DNA from: Mesorhizobium sp.
GTDB taxonomy: Bacteria > Pseudomonadota > Alphaproteobacteria > Rhizobiales > Rhizobiaceae
DNA: 64,000 nucleotides
Direction: 5' to 3'
Assembly: GCA_004020315.1 (NCBI GenBank)
Contig: SAQG01000036.1
Coordinates: 1-64,000, forward strand
Part shown: positions 24,882 to 33,524 of the stretch, piece by piece
How positions within the stretch are numbered: position 1 is the stretch's first letter
Layout: every line of letters starts with the position of its first letter
The notes under the pieces: generated by a model
The model's input: the letters and a program-made list of their open reading frames with translations, nothing else
Told to the model about the DNA's origin: nothing
The model's database searches: none
Made by a program: the position numbers and the translations under genes

Positions 24882-26456
24882 TCAGAGTAGCTTCCACGCG
24901 ATATAGACCAGCGTCAGCGCGATCACCCACAGCGCCACCCTACCGGAGCGGGTGTAGCGCGCCTCGGCCTTGCCGATCGCCCGCGCAGTCCTTTCATCGA
25001 AACGCAGCCCGTGTTCGGCCATCAGATCGATCTCGCGCGACAGCCGCTCGGTGCGGGCGGCGAGGACCGGCGCCTGGCGGGCCAGCGCCAGCAGCGCGCC
25101 GGCGCCGTCGCGTGCGTCGGCCAGCAGGGCACGCGGGCCAAGATTGCCTGATATCCAGCCGCCGACCACCGGTTCGGACGTCTTCCACATGTTGAAGGCC
25201 GGGTCGAGGGTGCGGGCGACGCCTTCGACCACCACCATGGTCTTCTGCAGCAGCACCAGTTCGGACCGCGTCGCCATGTCGAAGAGGTCGGTCACCTCGA
25301 ACAAAAGCGCCAAGAGCTTGGCCATCGAGATGGTTTCGGCCGGCTGGCCGTGGATCGGCTCGCCTATGGCGCGGATCGCCTGGGCGAATGCCGCGACATT
25401 ATGCTGGCGCGGCACATAGCCGGCCTCAAAATGCACTTCGGCGACGCGCAGATAGTCACGGGTGATGAAGCCGTAGAGGATTTCGGCGAGGAACCGGCGT
25501 TCCTTCTTGCCGAGCCGGCCGGCAATGCCGAGGTCGACGGCGACGATGGTGCCGTCGGGCTCGACGAACAGGTTTCCCGGATGCATATCGGCGTGGAAGA
25601 AACCGTCGCGCAGCGTATGGCGCAGGAACGACTGGACCAGATTGGCGGCGATCGCCTTCAGATCGTGGCCGGCGGCAGCGAGGCCGGCAATGTCGTTCAT
25701 CTTGATGCCGTCGACCCATTCCATGGTCAGCACGTCGCGGCCGGTGCGTTCCCAATCGACGGAAGGCACGCGAAAGCCGGGATCGTCCTTGGTGTTCTCG
25801 CCGAGTTCCGAAAGCGCTGCCGCCTCTAGCCTCAGATCCATTTCGATCTTGGTGGTCTGAGCCAGCGTCTGGGTCACCTCGACCGGCCGCAGCCGGCGCG
25901 ATGACGGGATGTATTTTTCCTGGAGACGGGCGGCGAGGAAATAGCTTTCGAGGTCGCGAAAGAAACGGCGCCGCACGCCCGGCCGGATGACCTTCACCGC
26001 CACCCGTGAACCGACCCCGTTCTGCAAGGTTTCGGCGGTATGAACCTGAGCGATCGAGGCCGCGGCGACGGCCTCGCCGAAACTGGCGTAGAGCTCGCCG
26101 ACCTTGCGCCCAAGCGAGGCCTCTATCGCCGCAATGGCCTCGGCCTGCGGAAATGTCTGCATCTTGTCCTGCAGCATGGCGAGATCGAGCGCTATGTCGT
26201 TGCCAACGACATCGGGCCGTGTCGCCAGGAACTGGCCGAGCTTGACATAGGATGGGCCGAGCCGGACGACCGCCTTGGCCAGCCGGTCGCCACGCTCGTA
26301 GGCAAGCGCGCGGCGGCGGGTGAACAGCCGTGCCACCCGCCAGCCGAATTTCGGCAGGCCGAAGAGCTCGTCGCCCGGCAACGCCGCCACGACGCCTTCG
26401 CGGACAAGCACCCAGCCGGCCCGCACGAGCCTGAAACCAGCGCCGACACTGCTCAT
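24882..26456 (-). CDS. ubiB: Ubiquinone biosynthesis kinase-like protein
   Basis: A 524-residue UbiB/ADCK atypical kinase needed for ubiquinone synthesis. The KxGQ motif appears as YVKLGQFLATRPD near residue 70, the A-rich loop region as AAASIAQVHTA, and the catalytic loop as HADMHPGNLF near 285, followed by VDLGIAGRL in place of a DFG motif. One C-terminal membrane span (GRVALWVIALTLVYIAWKLL) anchors it. It lies 70 bases downstream of ubiE on the same strand, the usual rhizobial ubiE-ubiB-coaBC order. Confidence 0.95.
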   Translation of the reverse strand: MSSVGAGFRLVRAGWVLVREGVVAALPGDELFGLPKFGWRVARLFTRRRALAYERGDRLAKAVVRLGPSYVKLGQFLATRPDVVGNDIALDLAMLQDKMQTFPQAEAIAAIEASLGRKVGELYASFGEAVAAASIAQVHTAETLQNGVGSRVAVKVIRPGVRRRFFRDLESYFLAARLQEKYIPSSRRLRPVEVTQTLAQTTKIEMDLRLEAAALSELGENTKDDPGFRVPSVDWERTGRDVLTMEWVDGIKMNDIAGLAAAGHDLKAIAANLVQSFLRHTLRDGFFHADMHPGNLFVEPDGTIVAVDLGIAGRLGKKERRFLAEILYGFITRDYLRVAEVHFEAGYVPRQHNVAAFAQAIRAIGEPIHGQPAETISMAKLLALLFEVTDLFDMATRSELVLLQKTMVVVEGVARTLDPAFNMWKTSEPVVGGWISGNLGPRALLADARDGAGALLALARQAPVLAARTERLSREIDLMAEHGLRFDERTARAIGKAEARYTRSGRVALWVIALTLVYIAWKLL

Positions 26457-26526
26457 GGCTGCGTTTGTCCTGCCGATTTTCTAGACCGGCGAAGGGCACG
26501 TCGCGTATGAAAAATACAGGCTAGCC

Positions 26527-27303
26527 TCAAAGTTTCCAGCCCGAATGAAGCGCAGCTATGCCGCCGGAATAATTGCGAAAAGACGCGCGGTCGAAACCGG
26601 CGCGGGAAATCATCGCCGCAAAATTCTGCTGATTGGGAAATTTGCGGATCGATTCGACCAGATAGGAATAGGGCTCGCCGTCGCCGGTCACCGCCTTGCC
26701 GATCCTGGGGATAGCGTTGAACGACCACGCTTCATAGACCTTGTCGAGCAAGGGCATGTCGACCTCGGAAAATTCGAGGCAGAGGAAGCGCCCGCCAGGC
26801 TTCAGCACGCGATAGGCTTCCGCAAGCGCCAGATCGATGCGCGGCACGTTGCGAATGCCGAAAGCGACCGTGTAGGCGTCGAAACTGGCGTCAGTGAAAG
26901 GCAGCTCCTCGGCATTGGCTTCGACGAAATCGGTGTTTGCCGCCAGGCCCTTTTTTTCGGCCCGGTCGCGGCCGACGGCGAGCATCGAGCCGTTAATGTC
27001 GAGAACCGTGGCATGGGCATTCCTGCCGCTCGCCTCGACGATGCGGAAGGCGATATCACCGGTGCCGCCGGCAACGTCGAGAACGCTCCAGCCCGGTCGT
27101 TTTGGTGGATTGAGCCATGTGACCATGGCGTCCTTCCACAGCCGGTGCAGACCGGCCGACATCAGGTCGTTCATCAGATCGTAGCGGTTCGCCACCTTGT
27201 GGAAAACGTCGTTGACCAGGGACTGCTTCTCGCCTGCCCTGACACGCTTGAAACCATAGGAGGTCTCCATGCCGCCAACGGCCGTGGTTCTCTCAACCGA
27301 CAT
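26527..27303 (-). CDS. ubiE: Ubiquinone/menaquinone C-methyltransferase
   Basis: A 258-residue SAM-dependent methyltransferase of ubiquinone synthesis. The N-terminal TSYGFKRVRAGEKQSLVNDVF and VANRYDLMNDLMSAGLHRLW are diagnostic. Motif I is VLDVAGGTGDIAF, and the UbiE signature AFGIRNVPRIDLALAEAYRV follows. The frame is open further upstream, but ATG 27303 is the conserved start. Ends of the protein match the family (NYSGGIAALHSGWKL). Confidence 0.95.
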   Translation of the reverse strand: MSVERTTAVGGMETSYGFKRVRAGEKQSLVNDVFHKVANRYDLMNDLMSAGLHRLWKDAMVTWLNPPKRPGWSVLDVAGGTGDIAFRIVEASGRNAHATVLDINGSMLAVGRDRAEKKGLAANTDFVEANAEELPFTDASFDAYTVAFGIRNVPRIDLALAEAYRVLKPGGRFLCLEFSEVDMPLLDKVYEAWSFNAIPRIGKAVTGDGEPYSYLVESIRKFPNQQNFAAMISRAGFDRASFRNYSGGIAALHSGWKL

Positions 27304-27452
27304 TATTTTTGATCCGCCATAAAACCGGCGGGACCATAGCCGATCGATGGTGCCGACGCTATTGTTTAAGGCGCGGTGTTCGGCCGCGCTTCTCGGTCGT
27401 GGACTCATGCTTATGGGTCCACGCCTTCGGACTGACCTGACGGGATGATTGC

Positions 27453-28427
27453 ATGCCTTTGAAAGCGGAACTGCACTGCCATATCGAAGGGGCAGCGGCA
27501 CCTGAACTCGTCATCCGCCAAGCGCAGAAATACGGCAAGGACACCTCGCCCTACATTCAGGACGGCTCTTTCGTCTGGCACGACTTCACCTCCTTCCTCG
27601 CCGTCTATGACTTCTCCTCCGACCTGTTCCGCACGGAAGAGGACTATGCGCGGCTGGCCGATCATTACCTGACCAGCCTCGCCCGCGACGGCGCCATCTA
27701 CTCCGAGATCTTCACCTCGCCGGACCACGCCGGCAAGGCGGGCCTGTCGCCCAAGGCCTATACGGACGCGCTCGGCGAAGGCATGGCGCGCGCCAAGGCC
27801 AAGACCGGCATCGAGGGCCGCATGATCGTCACCGGCGTGCGCAATGCCGGCGTCGAATCCATCGAGCAGGCGGCGCGTTTCGCCGCCCGCTCCGGGCATC
27901 CGCTGGTCACCGGCTTCGGCCTCGCCGGCGACGAGCGGATGGGCGATCTGGAGGACTACGTCAGGGCCTTCGAAATCGCGCGCGAGGCCGGCCTCGGCAT
28001 CACCGTCCATGCCGGCGAACTGATGGGCTGGGAGAGTGTCGGGGCTGCACTTGACCACATCCGCCCCTCCCGCATCGGCCATGGCGTGCGCGCCATCGAA
28101 AACCCTGAGCTTGTCCGGCGCATCGCAGATGAAGGCGTGGTGCTCGAATGCTGTCCGAGTTCCAACGTTGCGCTGAAGGTCTTCGACAGTTTCGCCGATC
28201 ACCCTTTTCCGGCACTGCAGGCGGCAGGCTGCAAGGTGACGCTCAACTCCGACGATCCGCCTTATTTCCGGACGTCGCTGAAGCGCGAATACGACATTGC
28301 CGCCGAGCATTTTTCGATGAACGACAAGGCGCTCGCCGCCGTCACCAGAACCGCCATCGAGGCCGCTTTCGTCGACAGGAAGACCAGGACAGCGCTTCTC
28401 GCCCGCCTCAACAGCGCCGCCCGCTAG
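27453..28427 (+). CDS. Adenosine (or adenine) deaminase
   Basis: A 324-residue metal-dependent deaminase. Zinc ligands come from ELHCHIEG (HxH), ITVHAGE and IGHGVR, and the catalytic Asp pair sits in LNSDDPPYF near residue 270. It removes the amino group of a purine to give the hypoxanthine form. The NSDDPxYF wording is closer to the adenine-aminohydrolase branch than to classical adenosine deaminase (NTDDP), so the substrate is left open. It lies beside upp and opposite the deoA-punA-cdd genes. Confidence 0.85.
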   Translation: MPLKAELHCHIEGAAAPELVIRQAQKYGKDTSPYIQDGSFVWHDFTSFLAVYDFSSDLFRTEEDYARLADHYLTSLARDGAIYSEIFTSPDHAGKAGLSPKAYTDALGEGMARAKAKTGIEGRMIVTGVRNAGVESIEQAARFAARSGHPLVTGFGLAGDERMGDLEDYVRAFEIAREAGLGITVHAGELMGWESVGAALDHIRPSRIGHGVRAIENPELVRRIADEGVVLECCPSSNVALKVFDSFADHPFPALQAAGCKVTLNSDDPPYFRTSLKREYDIAAEHFSMNDKALAAVTRTAIEAAFVDRKTRTALLARLNSAAR

Positions 28428-28533
28428 CGCTCTTTTTTCCGGCAAAAGCTGTGGTCGGCGGTAGCAGACGGTTTCTTGGCCGGCGCATTGTCGATAGGGT
28501 TCGCGTAAGCAGCCGGAATTTCAGGAGAACACC

Positions 28534-29163
28534 ATGCAGGGCGTCACTGTCGTCGACCACCCGCTTGTCCAGCACAAGCTGACCATCATGCGCAAGAAGG
28601 AAACCTCGACGGCCGGCTTCCGGCGGCTGCTGCGCGAGATCTCGCTGCTGCTCGGCTACGAAGTCACTCGCAACCTCGAACTGACGACGACGACCATCGA
28701 AACGCCGATCGAGACGATGGAAGCGCCGACGCTGGAGGGCAAGAAGCTGGTCTTCGCCTCGGTGCTGCGCGCCGGCAACGGCCTGCTCGAAGGCCTGCTC
28801 GACCTGGTGCCGGCGGCGCGCGTCGCCCATATCGGTCTCTACCGCGACCATGAAACGCTGGAAGCGGTCGAGTATTTCTTCAAGGCGCCGAGCGATCTCG
28901 CCGACCGGTTGGTGATCGTCGTCGATCCGATGTTGGCGACCGCCAATTCGGCGATCGCGGCGATCGACAAGTTGAAAGGGCGCGGCGCCACCAACATCCG
29001 CTTCCTCTGCCTGCTGGCGGCGCCAGAGGGCCTCGAGCGCTTCATCAAGGCACATCCCGATGTCCCGGTCTTCACCGCTTCCATCGACCGCCAGCTCAAC
29101 GAGAAGGGCTATATCATGCCCGGCCTCGGCGACGCTGGCGACCGCATGTACGGGACCAAATGA
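28534..29163 (+). CDS. upp: Uracil phosphoribosyltransferase
   Basis: A 209-residue Upp that makes UMP from uracil and PRPP. Conserved blocks are HPLVQHKLTIMRKKETST at the N-terminus, LVFASVLRAGNGLLEGLLDL, the PRPP motif VIVVDPMLATANSA, and the C-terminal GYIMPGLGDAGDRMYGTK. AGGAGAACACC precedes the ATG. It is 106 bases downstream of the deaminase gene, so both can share a transcript. Confidence 0.96.
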   Translation: MQGVTVVDHPLVQHKLTIMRKKETSTAGFRRLLREISLLLGYEVTRNLELTTTTIETPIETMEAPTLEGKKLVFASVLRAGNGLLEGLLDLVPAARVAHIGLYRDHETLEAVEYFFKAPSDLADRLVIVVDPMLATANSAIAAIDKLKGRGATNIRFLCLLAAPEGLERFIKAHPDVPVFTASIDRQLNEKGYIMPGLGDAGDRMYGTK

Positions 29164-29198
29164 CCGTGCCGCTCGTTTACCGATCGTTTACGCAAACG

Positions 29199-29225
29199 GC
29201 CGCTTTCCGCATCTGTTAAAGCGGC
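29199..29225. other. Inverted repeat after upp
   Basis: GCCGCTTT (29199-29206) and AAAGCGGC (29218-29225) form an 8-bp perfect hairpin with an 11-base loop. No T run follows, so it may be a processing or operator element instead of a terminator. Confidence 0.35.
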
Positions 29226-29270
29226 AAACACCATGCCGCGATAAGCATGGGCCTTCACGAAGGCCGGTCC

Positions 29271-29834
29271 ATGCTGCGCAATCTTTTCACCCTTGGTGTG
29301 CTCGCCGTAGCATCGGCGTCGTTCCCGATCCTCTATCAGTCGAATCCGCAGATGCTCGATGGCCTGCTGAAATCGGCGGTCGGGACCAGGCCGGCGGTCG
29401 AATCGCAAACGGACCTGAACCTGGCCACTGCTCCCGACAGACCGGCGGCGCCGCAGCCGCTCGGCCGCAAGGTCGTGATCACGGCGGACGCACGTGGGCA
29501 TTTCACGTCGGCGTTCAAGCTCAACGGCCGTCAGGTCGACGGCATGATCGACACCGGCGCGACCCTCGTCGCCATCAACAGTTCGACGGCGCGCAGAATC
29601 GGTATTTCGCTCAACGCGTCGGACTTCAAACACCAGGTCAACACCGCCAACGGCGCGATCAAGGCTGCCCTGGTGACCGTCGATCGGCTGCAGATCGGCA
29701 AGATCACGGTTGACGGTGTCCAGGCGGTAGTGCTCGACGACAAGGCGCTACGCACGAACCTGATCGGTCTGAGCTTTCTCCAGCGGCTTGAAAAGTACCA
29801 GGTCGAAAACGGCGCACTGCTGCTCGTCCAGTGA
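29271..29834 (+). CDS. Retropepsin-like aspartic protease, membrane anchored
   Basis: A 187-residue protein with an N-terminal signal anchor (MLRNLFTLGVLAVASASFPI) and a periplasmic retropepsin domain. The catalytic motif is VDGMIDTGATLVAINSS, and LIGLSFLQRLEKYQVENG closes the fold, the pattern of the bacterial clan AA protease family. One Asp per chain implies a homodimer. ATG 29271 was chosen as the start of the anchor; ATG 29247 would add eight residues. The substrate is unknown. Confidence 0.8.
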   Translation: MLRNLFTLGVLAVASASFPILYQSNPQMLDGLLKSAVGTRPAVESQTDLNLATAPDRPAAPQPLGRKVVITADARGHFTSAFKLNGRQVDGMIDTGATLVAINSSTARRIGISLNASDFKHQVNTANGAIKAALVTVDRLQIGKITVDGVQAVVLDDKALRTNLIGLSFLQRLEKYQVENGALLLVQ

Positions 29835-29855
29835 GGCAGCGCCATGCTGACCCCA

Positions 29856-31175
29856 TCACCCGCGCGGCAGAATCCGCCGGATGACGGTTTTTTCCGCGGG
29901 CGGCTTCGAAGCGCCGATCGCATAGGCCGAAAGCACGGCGGCCGCGGCCAACTCCGCATCCCCGGGATTGCGGGCATGGACCAGCGCCAGCGCCTCGCCG
30001 GCACGCACCTCCGCACCGATCGGCAATAGCCTGGTGATGCCGACCGCATGGTCGATCTTGTCGTCCGGCCGTATGCGCCCGCCGCCAAGCCCAACGACGG
30101 CGAGCCCGATGTCGCGGGTCGCGATGCCGGTGACGAAGCCATTTTCGGTCGCCTTGACCGCAAACTCCGTCGCCGCCTTCGGCAGGTATTTTTCCGGGTT
30201 CTCGACGAAGTCGGCCGGACCGCCGAGCGCCGCCACCATGCGCGCGAAGACGGCGGCGGCACCGCCGCCGGCAAGAGTCTCGGCGGCGCGCCGCATGCCG
30301 TCCTGGTTGGACGACACCAGCCCGGCCGACTGCAGCATGTCTGCGGCCAGTGCCAGGGTCACATCCTCCAGGCGCCGGTCGCGGAAGCGGCCGGTGAGAA
30401 AATCGACGGCATTGCGCACCTCGACCGCGCTGCCGGCTGCCGACGCCAGCGGCTCGTTCATGCCGGTGACCAGGGCTGAGGTCTTCAGTCCGGCGCCATT
30501 GGCGACTTCGACCAGGCTGTTTGCCAATGTCGTTGCGTCGCGCGACTTTTCCATGAAGGCGCCGTTGCCGACCTTCACGTCGAGCACCAGCGACTGCAGG
30601 CCGGCGGCCAGCTTCTTCGACAGGATCGAGGCGGTGATCAGCGGCACCGATTCGACGGTTCCCGTCACGTCGCGGATCGCATAGAGCCTGCGGTCGGCGG
30701 GCGCGAGATCAGCGGTCTGGCCGATGATGGCGCAGCCGGCTTCGAGCACCGCCTTGCGGAACGCCGCAACATCCGGCTGGCTGATATAGCCGGGGATGGC
30801 ATCCATCTTGTCCAGCGTGCCGCCGGTATGGCCGAGACCGCGGCCGGAAATCATCGGCACATAAGCGCCGCAGGCGGCGACGATCGGCGCCACCATCAGC
30901 GAAACATTGTCGCCGACGCCGCCTGTCGAATGTTTGTCGGTGACCGGGCCTGGCAGGTCCGACCAATCGAGCACGTCGCCGGAATCGCGCATGGCCAGCG
31001 TCAGGGCCACCGCCTCGTCGCGGCTCATGCCGTTGAAGAACACCGCCATGGCGAAGGCCCCGACCTGCCCGTCCGAGACGGTGCCTGCGGTGACGCCTTC
31101 GATGAAGCTGGCGATCTCCTGCGTCGACAGCTTGTGGCCGTCGCGCTTGCTGCGGATGATTTCCTGGGGAAGCAT
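29856..31175 (-). CDS. deoA: Thymidine phosphorylase
   Basis: A 439-residue pyrimidine nucleoside phosphorylase. The phosphate-binding DKHSTGGVGDNVSL near residue 79 and the signature SGRGLGHTGGTLDKMDAIPG near 109 are intact, and the C-terminal domain is of normal length. It cleaves thymidine or deoxyuridine to the base and deoxyribose-1-phosphate in the cytoplasm. Its start overlaps the punA stop by one base (TGATG), so the two are coupled. Last gene of the cdd-punA-deoA set. Confidence 0.95.
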   Translation of the reverse strand: MLPQEIIRSKRDGHKLSTQEIASFIEGVTAGTVSDGQVGAFAMAVFFNGMSRDEAVALTLAMRDSGDVLDWSDLPGPVTDKHSTGGVGDNVSLMVAPIVAACGAYVPMISGRGLGHTGGTLDKMDAIPGYISQPDVAAFRKAVLEAGCAIIGQTADLAPADRRLYAIRDVTGTVESVPLITASILSKKLAAGLQSLVLDVKVGNGAFMEKSRDATTLANSLVEVANGAGLKTSALVTGMNEPLASAAGSAVEVRNAVDFLTGRFRDRRLEDVTLALAADMLQSAGLVSSNQDGMRRAAETLAGGGAAAVFARMVAALGGPADFVENPEKYLPKAATEFAVKATENGFVTGIATRDIGLAVVGLGGGRIRPDDKIDHAVGITRLLPIGAEVRAGEALALVHARNPGDAELAAAAVLSAYAIGASKPPAEKTVIRRILPRG

Positions 31176-31993
31176 CAGGCCGGGACCTTACGCTCCAGCA
31201 ACCCATCCTGGAACACACGCTGGAGGATCGTCGCCAGACGCGCGCCGCCGACCGGCGCCATGTCCTTGGTCTCCTGGTGCGAAAGCTCCGCCCCGGTCAT
31301 CCCGGCTGCAAGGTTGGTGATGACCGAGCAGGCGGCGACGCGCAGGCCGAGGAAGCGGGCGAGAATGACCTCCGGCACGGTCGACATGCCGACGGCATTG
31401 GCGCCCATGACGCGCGCCATGCGGATCTCGGCGGGCGTCTCGAAACACGGCCCGGAAAACCACATATAGACGCCCTTGTGCAAGGCGGTAGCCGTCGCGT
31501 TCGCGGCCTTCTCGATCGCCGCGCGAAGGCCGGCATCATAGGCTTCGGTCAAGCCAACGAAGCGGCGATCGCTCGGCTCGCCGATCAGCGGGTTGGAACC
31601 CGAGAAATTGATGTGGTCGGTGATCAGCATCACCGAGCCCGGCCCCATGTCCGGATCGACCGAGCCGGCGGCATTGGTGAGGATCAGTTTCGAGATGCCG
31701 AGGCCGGCGAGCACCTCCAGCGCCGGCCGCATCGCAGCCGCGTTGCCGTGCTCGTAGTAGTGGGCGCGGCCGGACAGCATCAGCACTGGCGTGCCGGCAA
31801 AATGTCCCGCCACCACCTCGCCGGCATGGCCGGTGACGCCGCTTCTGGGAAAGCCCGGCAATTCGGCATAGGAAATGCGGACAGCGTCCTCGACCCGGTC
31901 GACAAGCCCGCCAAGGCCCGAACCCAGCACCAGCGCGGTGGCGGGCGCCAGCCCGTCCAGCCTTTCGACGAGACGATCAAGCGCTTCCTTCAT
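31175..31993 (-). CDS. punA: Purine nucleoside phosphorylase
   Basis: A 272-residue trimeric-type PNP (PNP/MTAP class). LVLGSGLGGLVDRVED near the N-terminus, SGRAHYYEHGN, the LTNAAGSVDPDMGPGSVMLI block and GVYMWFSGPCFETPAEIR are all present, with NLAAGM near the end. It splits inosine and guanosine with phosphate. Its start codon is the fourth ATG in a 17-bp repeat array that links it to the cdd stop through three mini-ORFs. Confidence 0.95.
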   Translation of the reverse strand: MKEALDRLVERLDGLAPATALVLGSGLGGLVDRVEDAVRISYAELPGFPRSGVTGHAGEVVAGHFAGTPVLMLSGRAHYYEHGNAAAMRPALEVLAGLGISKLILTNAAGSVDPDMGPGSVMLITDHINFSGSNPLIGEPSDRRFVGLTEAYDAGLRAAIEKAANATATALHKGVYMWFSGPCFETPAEIRMARVMGANAVGMSTVPEVILARFLGLRVAACSVITNLAAGMTGAELSHQETKDMAPVGGARLATILQRVFQDGLLERKVPA

Positions 31994-32044
31994 TTCAGCC
32001 AGCTCTTCATTTTAGCCAGATCTTCATTTCAACCAGCTCTTCAT
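31990..32044 (-). other. Relay of three overlapping hexapeptide mini-ORFs (17-bp tandem repeat)
   Basis: On the minus strand, three tandem copies of a 17-bp unit (TGAAATGAAGAGCTGGT and variants) join cdd to punA. Mini-ORF 1 (32044-32024) reads MKSWLK, mini-ORF 2 (32027-32007) MKIWLK, mini-ORF 3 (32010-31990) MKSWLK. Each stop overlaps the next start as ATGA: the cdd stop overlaps ATG 1 and the stop of mini-ORF 3 overlaps the punA ATG. The AAGAG or AAGAT of each unit lies about nine bases before the next ATG. Confidence 0.8.
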
Positions 32045-32433
32045 TTCAGAATGTCGCCCTGGAAGCCGTAGGGCAGCATCTCGCCCATGGTCACGGTCTC
32101 GACCACGCCGCCATTGTCACAGAGATAGAGTTTGGTTTCCGGCCGGCAGAACTCGGCCAGCCGCTGCCGGCAGCCGCCGCAGGGCGAGCATTTCGCCATG
32201 CGCTCGGCGATCACCGCGATCTCCGTGATCCTGCCGCCGCCGCCCATGATGTAGTGGCCGAGCGCGGTGGTTTCGGCGCACCAGCCTTCCGGATAGGACG
32301 CGACCTCGACGTTGGCGCCGGCAAAGATGCGGCCGTCCTCTGTGCGCAGTGCCGCCCCGACCGGGAATTTCGAATAGGGCGCATAGGCCTTGGCCATGGC
32401 CGCCTTGGCCGCTTCGAACAGATCATGCGACAT
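32041..32433 (-). CDS. cdd: Cytidine deaminase
   Basis: A 130-residue homotetrameric cytidine deaminase. The catalytic zinc site appears as PEGWCAETTALG (Cys and the proton-shuttling Glu) and CSPCGGCRQRLAEF (two Cys). NVEVASYPEG matches the substrate loop. It converts cytidine and deoxycytidine to uridine forms. It lies between the nucleoside importer genes and punA-deoA, consistent with use of imported nucleosides. Its stop overlaps the first mini-ORF of the relay. Confidence 0.95.
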   Translation of the reverse strand: MSHDLFEAAKAAMAKAYAPYSKFPVGAALRTEDGRIFAGANVEVASYPEGWCAETTALGHYIMGGGGRITEIAVIAERMAKCSPCGGCRQRLAEFCRPETKLYLCDNGGVVETVTMGEMLPYGFQGDILK

Positions 32434-32447
32434 CTAGTTTTTCCCTC

Positions 32448-32551
32448 GCATGATCTTGTCCGAAACCGGTTCCACTTTTCGAAATCATGCTCATGTTTTC
32501 CTTTTCGCATGGCCCGATCCGAAAACCAGCATCCACTTTTCGGGGCCATGC
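32448..32551. repeat. Pair of rhizobial palindromic repeats
   Basis: Two elements of one family: GCATGAT...ATCATGC with inner CGAAA/TTTCG (32448-32490), and GCATGGCCC...GGGGCCATGC with inner CCGAAAA/TTTTCGG (32507-32551). Such REP-like palindromes recur in intergenic DNA of Rhizobiales. The pair fills the gap between the permease stop and cdd and may attenuate or stabilise the mRNA. Confidence 0.75.
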
Positions 32552-33523
32552 TCAGCGTTCCTTGACATAGGGCACGCCGCCGGCGCGCGGCGGGATCGCC
32601 TTGCCGATGAAGCCGGCGAGCAGGATGACCGTGAGGATATAGGGCAGCGCCTGCATGAGCTGCACCGGCACCTTGCCGATCAGCGGCAGCGGCGTGCCCT
32701 GCAGGCGGATCGACAGCGCGTCGAGGAAGCCGAACAACAGGCAGGCGAACATGGCGTTGACCGGCTTCCACTTGGCGAAGATCAGCGCGGCCAGCGCGAT
32801 ATAACCCTTGCCAGCGGTCATATCCTTCACGAAGCCGCCATTCTGCACCATCGACAGATAGGCGCCGGCAATACCGGTGAGCACCCCGGTGCAGATCAGC
32901 GCCCGGTAGCGCAGCCAGGCGACCGAGATCCCGGCGGTGTCGACCGCGGCCGGATTCTCGCCGACCGCGCGCATGCGCAAGCCGAAGCGGGTACGGAAAA
33001 GCACCCACCAGGTGAACGGCACGGCGAGGAACGCGACATAGACCAGTACGGAATGGCCGGAGATCAGTTCCGAATATATCGGGCCGAGGATCGGCACGCC
33101 CCTGACCGCGTCCGCGCCGGGCCAGATGATCGCCCCGAACCGTTCGCCGGGCGCAAGCGCCGGCGTACGCCCGCCTTGCTGGAACCAGGCCTGGCCGAGC
33201 ATGATCGTCGATCCGGCGGCGATGAAATTGATCGCCACGCCGGAGACGATCTGGTTGCCGCGATGGGTGATCGAGGCAAAGCCGTGGACCAGCGCGAAAG
33301 CGACCGAGATGAGGATGGCCATGCCGAGGCCGATATAGGCGGAATGGAAGACGGAGGCTGCGGCTGCACCGGCGAAGGCGCCGACCAGCATCTTGCCCTC
33401 GAGCCCGATGTCGAAAATGCCGGCCCGCTCCGAATAGAGCCCGGCGAGGCAAGCGAGCAGCAAGGGCACCGACAGGCGGATGGTCGAGTCCAGAACCTGG
33501 ATGATGGCGTTGAACATATCCAT
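32552..33523 (-). CDS. Nucleoside-type ABC transporter permease 2
   Basis: A 323-residue BPD_transp_2 permease with about eight hydrophobic segments. It contains GIFDIGLEGKMLVGAFAGA near residue 40, and the coupling region AVGENPAAVDTAGISVAWLRYRA near 200. This is the partner of the next permease in BMP-dependent nucleoside importers (NupABC/YufPQ type). ATG 33523 follows the upstream permease stop by one base. Palindromic repeats separate it from cdd downstream. Confidence 0.92.
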   Translation of the reverse strand: MDMFNAIIQVLDSTIRLSVPLLLACLAGLYSERAGIFDIGLEGKMLVGAFAGAAAASVFHSAYIGLGMAILISVAFALVHGFASITHRGNQIVSGVAINFIAAGSTIMLGQAWFQQGGRTPALAPGERFGAIIWPGADAVRGVPILGPIYSELISGHSVLVYVAFLAVPFTWWVLFRTRFGLRMRAVGENPAAVDTAGISVAWLRYRALICTGVLTGIAGAYLSMVQNGGFVKDMTAGKGYIALAALIFAKWKPVNAMFACLLFGFLDALSIRLQGTPLPLIGKVPVQLMQALPYILTVILLAGFIGKAIPPRAGGVPYVKER

Positions 33524-33524
33524 C

